Assembly: GCA_910579505.1 (NCBI GenBank)
Contig: CAJTTZ010000001.1
Span: 310,001 to 374,000, forward strand
Reading direction: 5' to 3'
DNA: 64,000 nt
Source: an uncultured Lachnospiraceae bacterium
GTDB lineage: Bacteria > Bacillota > Clostridia > Lachnospirales > Lachnospiraceae
The position numbers were made by a program, and so were the translations under genes. Under the pieces are notes generated by a model. The model ran no database searches. It saw only the letters and a program-made list of their open reading frames with translations, and was not told the origin of the DNA. Of this stretch, positions 42,914 to 51,066 are shown piece by piece. How positions within the stretch are numbered: position 1 is the first letter of the stretch; each line of letters opens with the position of its first letter.

Positions 42914-43840
42914 TCACCTGTTGACAGACGCCGCCATCCTGTGATACGTGTGCCGCACACCCCTGATTGCCACAGAATAAGCCATGATATTTTCCGGCAG
43001 CGCCATCCCCGGGTAACCGGTGTCCCCGATGTGATGAATGTCGGTTCCCGCCATCTTACACATCAGCGCGATCCGCCTGATTGTGTCCACATCCGCCCCT
43101 TCCTGGGAAGTGCCGATGGCTGTGATGGTGAGAACGCCTCTTTCATGGGCGTGGGCGATCAGCTCCCGCACGTACTCCATGGTAATTCCCGGTACGGTGC
43201 CCGGCGCGGGAAGCAGAATGACATCCGCTCCCGCATCTATAAATTCATCCACATCTTCCTTGGTAATGATGTGCTCGCCGCCTTCCCCCGGCACGCCGGA
43301 GGCATGCATTTTCCCTGCCGCCAGTATCAGTTTATCCTTCAGCCGGGCCGATATGGCTCTCAGCGAATCGGTGATTGCCCGGTTGCTCACGCCGTTGCCG
43401 GGATTTCCTGTCAGGAGCACCATATCCACGCCCATTTCCGAGGCTCTTACCGCATTTTCGACCGTAGCCTTCCGCCCCGCCGACATTGCCCAGAGCGTAT
43501 CGTCATTTTCCCGGGCCGCCTGCTCTTCCACCGGCTCCAGATTGATGCCGATCATCCGGCCGGTAAGGCGTTTTAATTCCCGCACGGTCTCTACGGGCTC
43601 CACCTTTGGCAGCCCGTTTATCACCGGGTGGTTTACGTCAAACATATTGAGCAGTAACAGGTCGGCGCCGAGAGAAGCCGCCAGTTCCGCGTTGGTGACA
43701 TCCGTAAGGATCGGCATGGTGATGCCGATACACTCACAGGCAAGTACGCGTCCTTCACTTCCCGCGATAGCGCCCAGATAATCCTCTTTCGTAAAATTCC
43801 TCAAGTCAGAAGCGACACAGTCCAACATTCTCTTTGCCAT
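42914..43840 (-). CDS. TIM-barrel protein of unknown function (DUF7916-like)
   Basis: A 308-residue soluble protein with a pattern of alternating strands and helices like a TIM barrel: TMPILTDVTNAELAASLGADLLLLNMFDVNHPVINGLP near residue 40-80, RMIGINLEPVEE, VDMVLLTGNPGNGVSN, LILAAGKMHASGV, GADVILLPAPGTVPGITMEYVRELI and ITAIGTSQEGADVDTIRRIALMCKMAGTDIHHIGD. Similar proteins are often mislabelled as haloacid dehalogenase-like, but no HAD motif is present. Conserved Asn, Lys and His on strand ends suggest an enzyme on a small phosphorylated substrate, which is inference. GGAGG lies seven bases before the ATG. It lies between proB and DUF896 in one run of genes. Confidence 0.85.
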   Translation of the reverse strand: MAKRMLDCVASDLRNFTKEDYLGAIAGSEGRVLACECIGITMPILTDVTNAELAASLGADLLLLNMFDVNHPVINGLPKVEPVETVRELKRLTGRMIGINLEPVEEQAARENDDTLWAMSAGRKATVENAVRASEMGVDMVLLTGNPGNGVSNRAITDSLRAISARLKDKLILAAGKMHASGVPGEGGEHIITKEDVDEFIDAGADVILLPAPGTVPGITMEYVRELIAHAHERGVLTITAIGTSQEGADVDTIRRIALMCKMAGTDIHHIGDTGYPGMALPENIMAYSVAIRGVRHTYHRMAASVNR

Positions 43841-43864
43841 ATGGTTTCCTCCGAATGATAAATT

Positions 43865-44722
43865 TTAATGCGCGTGCATCTGCTGCACATAAAGAGGCAG
43901 GTCAAACTCCTCGTCCTTATGCGCCAAAAACAGCGTCCCGATATTCTGTCCGCTTAAGATACGATGGATCACTTTGATATCCTTGCTGTTGGCGATCACC
44001 ATGTCTACCCCTGTGCTGCTGGCGATCTTTGCCGCCTGCAGCTTGGTGGTCATGCCGCCGGTGCCCACGCTGCTCCCGGTGGACGCCTTGCCCATGTTCA
44101 TCAGCTCGTCCGTCAGCTCCTCCACCACCTCGATATATGTTACGTCGGGATTGGTGCGGGGATCGTCTGTGTAGAGTCCGTCGATGTCCGACAAAAGAAG
44201 GAGCGCGTCCGCCTCCACCAGCGAGGCGACGATTGCGGACAGCGTATCGTTGTCGCCGATCTCGATCTCGTAAGTGGCTATCGTATCGTTCTCGTTCACA
44301 ATCGGAATCACGCCCAGCTTAAAAAGCTCCGCAAAGGTATTTCTGGCGTTGTAGCGGTTCAGATTGTCCACAATGGTGTTTTTCGTCATCAGGATCTGTG
44401 CCGCCACCTGATTGTACTCCGCGAAAATCTTCTGGTAGATCATCATCAGTCTCGCCTGTCCCACCGCGGCGCACGCCTGTTTCACGGCGATGGGATTGTC
44501 CTCCTCACGGTTTGGCAGGATCGCCTTCTCCCCAACGGCAATCGCGCCGGAAGTGACAAGCACCACATCCTTCCCCATGTTCCTTAAGTTACACAGCTCC
44601 CGCACCAGAACGTCCAGCTTCGTGTAGTCCAGATCCCCGGTCTCCCTGTGCTGCAGGGAGGAGGAGCCGATCTTTATCACAATCCTTCTCTTATCTTTTA
44701 ATAAGGCTTTTCTATCCACCAC
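43865..44722 (-). CDS. proB: Glutamate 5-kinase, without PUA domain
   Basis: First step of proline synthesis: ATP-dependent phosphorylation of glutamate. The 285-residue amino-acid kinase has VIKIGSSSL near residue 15, LVTSGAIAVGEKAI near 55, IPIVNENDTIATYEIEIGDNDTLSAIVASLVEADALLLLSDIDGLYTDDPR near 135-185, and GTGGMTTKLQAAKIASSTG near 217. The C-terminal PUA domain of long ProB is missing. The start is GTG (two in a row at 44722 and 44719), with AAAGGA rather far upstream. It heads the run proB-DUF7916-DUF896-cyclo-ligase-proA. Confidence 0.97.
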   Translation of the reverse strand: MVDRKALLKDKRRIVIKIGSSSLQHRETGDLDYTKLDVLVRELCNLRNMGKDVVLVTSGAIAVGEKAILPNREEDNPIAVKQACAAVGQARLMMIYQKIFAEYNQVAAQILMTKNTIVDNLNRYNARNTFAELFKLGVIPIVNENDTIATYEIEIGDNDTLSAIVASLVEADALLLLSDIDGLYTDDPRTNPDVTYIEVVEELTDELMNMGKASTGSSVGTGGMTTKLQAAKIASSTGVDMVIANSKDIKVIHRILSGQNIGTLFLAHKDEEFDLPLYVQQMHAH

Positions 44723-44759
44723 TTATAATCATGTCCTTTCTCGTTTATCTTTATGTCAT

Positions 44760-44829
44760 ATATTATGTATTCGCGAAATACATCTCAATGTTACATAATT
44801 GCACGAATAGGATACTTATGTATTTGTGC
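44760..44829 (-). promoter_or_regulatory. proB promoter with two inverted repeats
   Basis: TTGAGA (44783-44788), 17 bases, TAATAT (44760-44765). A palindrome ATGTATT/AATACAT (44765-44783) fills the spacer between -35 and -10, a classic place for a repressor. A second inverted repeat GCACGAATA/TATTTGTGC (44801-44829, one mismatch) lies upstream. The regulator is not known. Confidence 0.75.
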
Positions 44830-44868
44830 AGTCTCTATAACCTCATTTCGTGCTTTTCCTTGCTTTCG

Positions 44869-46731
44869 TCATTCTACCACATCCGCGTAAAGCATTGCAA
44901 CCTTCTCCGCAATCAGGATCCCGTCCATCGCCGCCGAGGTGATGCCGCCCGCGTAACCCGCGCCCTCGCCGCAGGGGAAAAGCCCCTTAAGCGCGGACTG
45001 TCCCGTCTCGTCCCGCAGAATCCTTATGGGGGAGGAGGTCCTGCTCTCCACGCCGGAGAGATACGCGTCCCCGTCGGCAAAGCCGGACATTCTTTGACCA
45101 ATCAGGTCAATTCCTTCCACAAGCGCCTGATTCAGGAATTCCGGCAGAATTTCGTGAACCGGGGCAAAACGCCATGCGCCTTTGATGGCGGGGGCAAAGC
45201 CCGGATACCGCGCGCGCAGCGTACCGCCGCGATCAGCCGCCTGTATTTCCGTTGAAACGCCGTTCCTCTGCGTTGTCATCCGCAAATCCCCGCTGTCTTG
45301 CACGCCCCGTCCTGCGCAGACCGCCGCCCGAAAATCCCCGTACCCCTCCACAGGGACCGCCCCCTGTCCGATTCTGTATGCCTGTTCTTCCAGATGCCGC
45401 TGGAACGCAATGCCCGCAAGGGGCCCCGTCCCGCCGTATGTCTCATAATCTGCGGGCGACACGGTGACGATCATGGCGCTGTTGCTGTTTGCGCCGTCCC
45501 GCCCGCTGTAACTCATACCGTTCACCGCCGTTCTTCCACACTCCGAGGAGGCGTTCACCACATAACCGCCGGGACACATACAGAAGGAATAGACACCCCT
45601 GCCGGAACCGGTCTGCGCCGTCACCTTGTACGCCGCCGCCGGAAGGGAAATGCCGCAGTCCCCATATTGCAGTCTGTCGATCATCTCCCGGGGATGCTCC
45701 ATGCGAAGCCCCACCGCAAAAGCCTTTGCCTCCATGGGCACCCGCAGTTCGTGAAGCATCTGGAAGGTGTCCCTCGCGCTGTGGCCGATGGCGAGAACGA
45801 CCGCGCCGCTTCGTATCTCTTCCCCGTTTGCCACAACGCCTGTGATCCGGCGGCTCTGCGTGGAAACCGCCGCCCGGTCATCTTCCGTGAGAAGCGCAGT
45901 CACCTGCGACTCAAACCGTACCTCGCCGCCCCACTCCACGATCCGCCTGCGCAGATTTTCTACAACCTGTATTAAAATATCCGTGCCGATATGCGGTTTT
46001 GCCTCATATAAAATCTCTTTTGGCGCACCGGCTTCCACAAAGATACGCAAAACTTCCCGCATCCGTCCTTTCGGGTCTTTGACTGTTGTAGTCAACTTTC
46101 CGTCGGAGAAAGTTCCCGCGCCGCCTTCCCCGAACTGCACGTTGGAGCCAGGATTAAGAACGCCTTCCCGCCAGAAGCGCTCCACATCCTCGCGCCTCTT
46201 GTGCACCTCTTTTCCCCGTTCCAGCAGCAAAGGACGCATCCCGGCCTTCGCCAGCATATACCCGCAGAAAAGCCCCGCCGGTCCTGTCCCGACGATAACT
46301 GGTCTGTCAACGGACGTCGGTTTCTGCATGGGTCGTTCTCCGACAGCCGCCCTTGCACCCGCCTGTGCAACTGCATCGGCCGTCTTTTTAAACGCCGTAT
46401 CCCTGCATGACGCTTCTTTTTCCACCCGTCCGCCATCTGGTCCCGGTGGCTTCAGTGCCCAAAACCGATACGTTTTCTCTTCCACAAGCTGGATCTGCCC
46501 GTTCTTTCCCCGGGTTTTCCGAAAAACCGCCTGTTCGTCTGCCACTTTCACATCCACGGTATAAACCGCGTATATTTCCGGCTTTTTTCTGGCGTCTATC
46601 GCCCTTTTTACAATGGAGAGAGACTGTATGGCGGCAGGTTCCATCCGAAGCAGCTTTGCCGCTTTTTTGAGAAGCGCCGCCTGCTCTTCCTTACAGTCCG
46701 GCGCCAGTTTAATCTGTTGTATCCGAATCAT
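44869..46731 (-). CDS. FAD-dependent oxidoreductase (COG2509 type)
   Basis: A 620-residue flavoprotein of a large uncharacterised family of FAD-dependent dehydrogenases. An N-terminal domain of about 150 residues starts IRIQQIKLAPDCKEEQAALLKKAAKLLRM and contains an ALKPPGPDGG stretch; the FAD Rossmann loop VIVGTGPAGLFCGYMLAKAG is near residue 145, then GEGGAGTFSDGKLTTTVKDP and near the end FPCGEGAGYAGGITSAAMDGILIAEKVA. The substrate is unknown. GGAGG lies five bases before the ATG at 46731. It follows another flavoprotein gene after 101 bases. Confidence 0.9.
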   Translation of the reverse strand: MIRIQQIKLAPDCKEEQAALLKKAAKLLRMEPAAIQSLSIVKRAIDARKKPEIYAVYTVDVKVADEQAVFRKTRGKNGQIQLVEEKTYRFWALKPPGPDGGRVEKEASCRDTAFKKTADAVAQAGARAAVGERPMQKPTSVDRPVIVGTGPAGLFCGYMLAKAGMRPLLLERGKEVHKRREDVERFWREGVLNPGSNVQFGEGGAGTFSDGKLTTTVKDPKGRMREVLRIFVEAGAPKEILYEAKPHIGTDILIQVVENLRRRIVEWGGEVRFESQVTALLTEDDRAAVSTQSRRITGVVANGEEIRSGAVVLAIGHSARDTFQMLHELRVPMEAKAFAVGLRMEHPREMIDRLQYGDCGISLPAAAYKVTAQTGSGRGVYSFCMCPGGYVVNASSECGRTAVNGMSYSGRDGANSNSAMIVTVSPADYETYGGTGPLAGIAFQRHLEEQAYRIGQGAVPVEGYGDFRAAVCAGRGVQDSGDLRMTTQRNGVSTEIQAADRGGTLRARYPGFAPAIKGAWRFAPVHEILPEFLNQALVEGIDLIGQRMSGFADGDAYLSGVESRTSSPIRILRDETGQSALKGLFPCGEGAGYAGGITSAAMDGILIAEKVAMLYADVVE

Positions 46732-46832
46732 AGTTACCTCCATAGTCAGAGCAGTTTACCGTGAGGATACGCGCCAGGCATATCAAATTTGTTTCTTCGT
46801 GCCGCGCATTTTCCATGCCGCTGTTTGATAGC

Positions 46833-48065
46833 CTACCTGACATCAGATGCCGCCGCCCTTCCGGCAACCGTACCGCTGCTCCACGCCCACTGTAAATTAT
46901 AGCCGCCGCAGAACCCGTCGATATCCAGAATTTCCCCTGCAAAATACAATCCCGGCTGCTTTTTCGACATGAGATGTTTCGTCACCTCGCTGCATTCCAC
47001 GCCACCCGCGCAAACCTGCGCCCTGTCAAAACCGTTCGTCCCCGTGACCGCCGTCTCCAGACCAAGATACAGACCCTGCAGCCGCGCAAATGCCGCCGGG
47101 GATATCTCTTTTGCCCGCTCAGTCTCCCGGATGCCCGCCAGTTTCAGAAGCAGGCGGTTGATTTTCTTGTTGACTATGCCGGTCAGAAATACGTCCATCC
47201 CGTCTTCTCCGTGTGACGCAAGCCTTTCCCGGAAAAAGGAGCCGCAGGAGTCCTTATCAAAGTCTGGGAGAAAGCATACCCGCACCGTGACGGGCTTTTT
47301 ATCAAGCAGCGCGTAGGCGGCCGTCCTGCAGAGCTGAAAAGCCGGTATGCCGGAAAGCCCGTAATCCGTAAGCTGCAGTTCCCCCCGCTCCCTGCCGGCC
47401 TCCTTTCCCGAAACAGAGAGGGTGAGTTCCGCGTCGCACCGCACCCCTGCCACCTGTTTATAAAACGGCTCTTTGCAGACAAGGGCGGCAAGGGCGGGCA
47501 CAGGTCTGACAATCCGGTGTCCGAACTGCTTGGCCAGCCGGAAGCCGCTCCCGTCGGAGCCGGTATTCGGCGCCGCCTTGCCGCCGCAGCAGAGAATGAC
47601 AGCATCATAAAATGCCTCCTTTCCCCGCAGCCCAATCAAAAACTGTGCTCTGTCCTGATCGAAAGAAAGCGTCTGCACCGCCTCCTCCGTATGTACTGTC
47701 ACATGTCGTCTGTCAAGTTCATAGCGCAGCAGGTCGAGCACCGTGGACGCCTGGTCGCTTGCCGGATACAGATAACCGTCCCGCGCCCTGATCCGCATGC
47801 CAAGAGACTCAAAAAACGCCTTTGTCTGCGCAACGCCAAAGGAGGAAAGAATCTCATCCGCCAAGACTTTTACGCTCCCATGGTAAAATTTTGCCCCCAT
47901 CGCCTCATTGGAAAAATTACATCTGCCGTTTCCCGTGGATAAAATCTTTTTTCCCACTCTGTCATTTTTCTCATAGACCGTTACCGCCGCGCCCTCGCCG
48001 GCGGCACCAATCGCCGCCATCATGCCCGCCGCGCCGCCGCCGACCACCGCAATCTGTCTGCCCAT
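46833..48065 (-). CDS. HI0933/BaiN-family FAD-binding oxidoreductase
   Basis: A 410-residue flavoprotein of the HI0933 family (BaiN, YhiN). The FAD loop IAVVGGGAAGMMAAIGAAGEG is at residues 4-24 and is followed by VYEKNDRVGKKILSTGNGRCNFSN, the family signature. The C-terminal GGVECSEVTKHLMSKKQPGLYFAGEILDIDGFCGGYNLQWAWSSG is also typical. BaiN has been linked to bile-acid reduction, but most members have no proven substrate, so I do not assign one. The start at 48065 is chosen over a TTG at 48083. Confidence 0.93.
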   Translation of the reverse strand: MGRQIAVVGGGAAGMMAAIGAAGEGAAVTVYEKNDRVGKKILSTGNGRCNFSNEAMGAKFYHGSVKVLADEILSSFGVAQTKAFFESLGMRIRARDGYLYPASDQASTVLDLLRYELDRRHVTVHTEEAVQTLSFDQDRAQFLIGLRGKEAFYDAVILCCGGKAAPNTGSDGSGFRLAKQFGHRIVRPVPALAALVCKEPFYKQVAGVRCDAELTLSVSGKEAGRERGELQLTDYGLSGIPAFQLCRTAAYALLDKKPVTVRVCFLPDFDKDSCGSFFRERLASHGEDGMDVFLTGIVNKKINRLLLKLAGIRETERAKEISPAAFARLQGLYLGLETAVTGTNGFDRAQVCAGGVECSEVTKHLMSKKQPGLYFAGEILDIDGFCGGYNLQWAWSSGTVAGRAAASDVR

Positions 48066-48106
48066 AACTTTGTCCCTTTCCAATCTAAACAGGAAATGCC
48101 GCTTTG

Positions 48107-48844
48107 TTAACTGGAATAGGACTCCAGAAACAAATACAGCTCTTCCTCGCCCGCCACAAACTTACCTTCCACAATTTCTCTCTGCAGAGAGTCCGGCAGC
48201 CGTTCCAGAAGAATATCCGTATTCATATAAAGCGTACTCCTGTCCTCCTCGTATACCACGATAAAGTGATCCGCCACCATCAGATAAAAGCCCTTCGGCT
48301 CCTGCTCTTTATAATACTTGCAGACAGCCACCCGGTCTTTCGAAAAGGCGGTCAGTTCGACGCTCTCAAAACCCTGCTCCAGCTCCGACAGCGGCGGATT
48401 GTCCTCATAAGCGGACAATGCCTGCAAAAGTTCCTCTCTGTTCAGGCCGATGTACATGACGGGAATCGTCTCCTCGCTCTCTGTAACGGTTCCCTTTGAC
48501 AGGTCTACCATCTCCAGCAGATACCGTGTGTCAGCCGTCACCACAGGCTCGTTAGCCGCCGCCGTCTCGATCACCTGTTCCTCTGACGCATCAATGGTCT
48601 GCTCTGCAGCCGGCCCGACCTCTTCCATATCCTTCTCAGGCGCGGAGGGATGGGGGACCACCCTATCCGCCAGCTGCGACACCGACTGGCGGAGACTGTT
48701 CTCCTCAGTGCCTGCCTGCTCAATACTGTGGCTGTACCGGTGCGGATAAAAAAATTCCTCCGCCTTCAATGCACCCCAGCCGCCGAGGCCTAACATGACC
48801 ACAGATAATATCATAAAAAGACTGATACGTTTTACAAGCTTCAT
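48107..48844 (-). CDS. Membrane-anchored protein with BofC-like C-terminal domain
   Basis: A 245-residue protein with one N-terminal membrane helix (LFMILSVVMLGLGGWGAL) and a spacer rich in Glu, Ala and Val that looks unstructured (residues 40-110). The C-terminal part has YLMVADHFIVVYEEDRSTLYMNTDILLERLPDSLQREIVEGKFVAGEEELYLFLESY, the pattern of the BofC C-terminal domain. BofC in Bacillus controls the SpoIVB protease in the intermembrane space of the forespore, so a sporulation role is likely but not shown. It lies between the flippase and a flavoprotein gene. Confidence 0.7.
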   Translation of the reverse strand: MKLVKRISLFMILSVVMLGLGGWGALKAEEFFYPHRYSHSIEQAGTEENSLRQSVSQLADRVVPHPSAPEKDMEEVGPAAEQTIDASEEQVIETAAANEPVVTADTRYLLEMVDLSKGTVTESEETIPVMYIGLNREELLQALSAYEDNPPLSELEQGFESVELTAFSKDRVAVCKYYKEQEPKGFYLMVADHFIVVYEEDRSTLYMNTDILLERLPDSLQREIVEGKFVAGEEELYLFLESYSS

Positions 48845-48916
48845 TCCGTTCTAAACCTCTCTTATCGGATTTCCTGTAATCAGTATCAGCCAATTCCCTT
48901 TTTTTATACAACAATC

Positions 48917-50563
48917 TCACAAAACGCCTATTGTCCTGCCAAGCATAATGAACAGGAAGCCAAACGGCATCTCCTGCAGCTCCGCCTCCCCAATCACCCG
49001 GAAAATTATGAGGAAAAGGATGTGGAAAACCACCCCGGCAAGCAGAGAGACAATAATGCAGACAACAGCCCCCGCAAAGCCGGAAAGCAGACGGTTAATC
49101 AGGTAAACGACAACCCCGGATAACGCGGCTGCGGCAAGCGGAAACAAAATGCCGCTAAACCAGTCAGGTCTGAATTTCACCCGCCTGTTTAAAAATACAT
49201 AGGTCAAAACCATATAGATACCAAAGTATAAAATCAGGGCGCAGAACAGCCCGTCTGCTCCCATATGCCCCCGCTGTGTCATAAAATAGGCACAGGCCAG
49301 ATGCACCGCGAAAGAAGCGGCGGACGCCAGAAAAAGTTCCCTGATCATCCGCATTTTATATAGAAGGTGTCCGAACAGAAAGCTGAACGTAAACAGCGCC
49401 GCCAGAACCGCGCCTTTGGAAAGCCATCCCGCCAATACCGCGGACTGCGCCGTCGTTCTCCCATAACAGCAGACAGCAAGGGGTTTCCCTAAAACAGCCA
49501 GATAAACCGCCGCCGGGAATGACACGATGGACGCGTTTCGCACCGCCCGGCCCAGCCGTTCCCGCACACTGCGGTACTCTTCCCGCTCATAGGCATTGGA
49601 GATCTTTCCGGCCAGTCCGTGCACAAACAGGCAGGAAAAGGCCGCGCATATACCGAGAAGCGGCGCAAACTTACCGTAATAGCAGCCCCACTGGGCCGTG
49701 CGCACACTCCCCCGCTCCGTCGCGTTCATACAGTGGTTAAAAAAGCGCTGATCCGCAATCATAAACAGATTTGAAAGTACAGCTACTGCCGCAAGCGGCA
49801 CTATATTGACGATAAGCATCCGCTGGATTTCAAAGCGGGTCTCTGCACGTCTGCTGTTATCCTGTCCCGGACGCCCTTTGAAAGCCCCCGCATAAATCAC
49901 ATAGACCAGAAGCAGATGAAGCAGGGCTATCACCTGTGAAATGAAAACGCCAAGCATTGCGCCAAGCGCCCCGTAGGCATAGCTGTGAGCCTCCACCTGT
50001 AAAAGGGCTGCCACTTTCTGTCCATAGCCGTAAACCGCCTTTCCGCAGAGCAGCGCGGCCACAAACATGGCGATTTTTTCGATATATTGGGAATGCGCCG
50101 TGAGCACACCCATCCCGTAGCCGTTAAAATATCCTCTGAAAATGCCGACCAGCGCCGCAAAAAACACAGAAGGCGCCGCCGCCATCACCGCCATGCGGCT
50201 CAAGCGCTCCAGAACAAGCACCTCTGCAATCCACGAAGAAAACAGCAGCAGAAAAAGCGCCATCACAACGCCGATAAAAAGATTCATAAAAAATGCGGTC
50301 TTAAAAACCTTGCCGGCGTTTCGGTACCTCTCCCGTTTTACCCTGTAACGGATGATACCGGCCATGGCGTTCGACATGCCATAAGATATGACCAGTGTAG
50401 TCAATAAATAAAGTTCAAACGCCGGGGCAAAAAGCCCCACACCTTCGTCCCCGATAACCCTTGAGAGGGGAATCCGCAGAAGAAGGAGTATCATATAAGA
50501 GACAATCCCCGAAGAGAGGACGACCCTGTTTTTCAGATTTTTCGCCATCCATTGTATATTCAT
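48917..50563 (-). CDS. MOP-family flippase (SpoVB/MurJ-like polysaccharide exporter)
   Basis: A 548-residue membrane protein with about 14 helices of the MATE/MOP flippase family: SGIVSYMILLLLRIPLSRVIGDEGVGLFAPAFELYLLTTLVISYGMSNAMAGII at the start and GIFRGYFNGYGMGVLTAHSQYIEKIAMFVAALLCG near residue 150, a block shared with SpoVB and MurJ. Such proteins flip lipid-linked sugars such as lipid II or other polysaccharide units. The start at 50563, with AGAGG six bases before it, overlaps the ybeY stop region; a longer frame upstream has no site. The substrate cannot be told; nearness to spore genes favours a spore-envelope or general wall role. Confidence 0.9.
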   Translation of the reverse strand: MNIQWMAKNLKNRVVLSSGIVSYMILLLLRIPLSRVIGDEGVGLFAPAFELYLLTTLVISYGMSNAMAGIIRYRVKRERYRNAGKVFKTAFFMNLFIGVVMALFLLLFSSWIAEVLVLERLSRMAVMAAAPSVFFAALVGIFRGYFNGYGMGVLTAHSQYIEKIAMFVAALLCGKAVYGYGQKVAALLQVEAHSYAYGALGAMLGVFISQVIALLHLLLVYVIYAGAFKGRPGQDNSRRAETRFEIQRMLIVNIVPLAAVAVLSNLFMIADQRFFNHCMNATERGSVRTAQWGCYYGKFAPLLGICAAFSCLFVHGLAGKISNAYEREEYRSVRERLGRAVRNASIVSFPAAVYLAVLGKPLAVCCYGRTTAQSAVLAGWLSKGAVLAALFTFSFLFGHLLYKMRMIRELFLASAASFAVHLACAYFMTQRGHMGADGLFCALILYFGIYMVLTYVFLNRRVKFRPDWFSGILFPLAAAALSGVVVYLINRLLSGFAGAVVCIIVSLLAGVVFHILFLIIFRVIGEAELQEMPFGFLFIMLGRTIGVL

Positions 50564-50565
50564 CG

Positions 50566-51066
50566 TTATCCTCTGGTGATGGAAAGCGCCTGCAGCACGC
50601 TCTCCTGCTTCTCCTCCATCAGCTCCGCCTCTGGAGGCGTCATATGGTCGTAACCGCACAGATGATACATACTGTGCGCCAGAAGAAAGGCAAACTCCCT
50701 GCGTTCACTGTGCCCGTACTCTGCCGCCTGCTCTTTTGCCCGAGACACGTTCAAAATAATGTCTCCCAGAACAAGCTCCCCGGTGTCCGGGTCGAAACAG
50801 TCCGCCTCCCGCTGCTCCACGTCCGAGAAATCTCCCGGCGTCTCAAACTCCAGATTGGGAAAAGAAAGCACGTCCGTCTCCGCATCAATACTTCTGTAAT
50901 TTTTATTGTACTCCCGAATGCCCGCATCGTCTGTCAGGAGGAGACTTACTGCCGCCTCATACGGGCAGTTTTCGCTGTCTAAAACCGCCTGCGCGACGCG
51001 GTCAAAAAGCGCCTTTTCATCAAACGAAAAGGACTGCGGTGTCTCATTCTCAACGTAAGAAGTCAT
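50566..51066 (-). CDS. ybeY: Endoribonuclease YbeY, rRNA maturation factor
   Basis: A zinc RNase needed for 16S rRNA 3'-end processing and ribosome quality control. The 166-residue protein has NKNYRSIDAETDVLSFP near residue 55 and the metal motif EFAFLLAHSMYHLCGYDHMTPPE near 125, with three His in HxxxHxxGxxH; the usual G/S after the first His and a Leu before the second are changed to HSMYH. It is in the canonical order phoH-(PgpH)-ybeY. The frame overlaps the end of the degenerate PgpH-like gene by 17 bases. Confidence 0.95.
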   Translation of the reverse strand: MTSYVENETPQSFSFDEKALFDRVAQAVLDSENCPYEAAVSLLLTDDAGIREYNKNYRSIDAETDVLSFPNLEFETPGDFSDVEQREADCFDPDTGELVLGDIILNVSRAKEQAAEYGHSERREFAFLLAHSMYHLCGYDHMTPPEAELMEEKQESVLQALSITRG

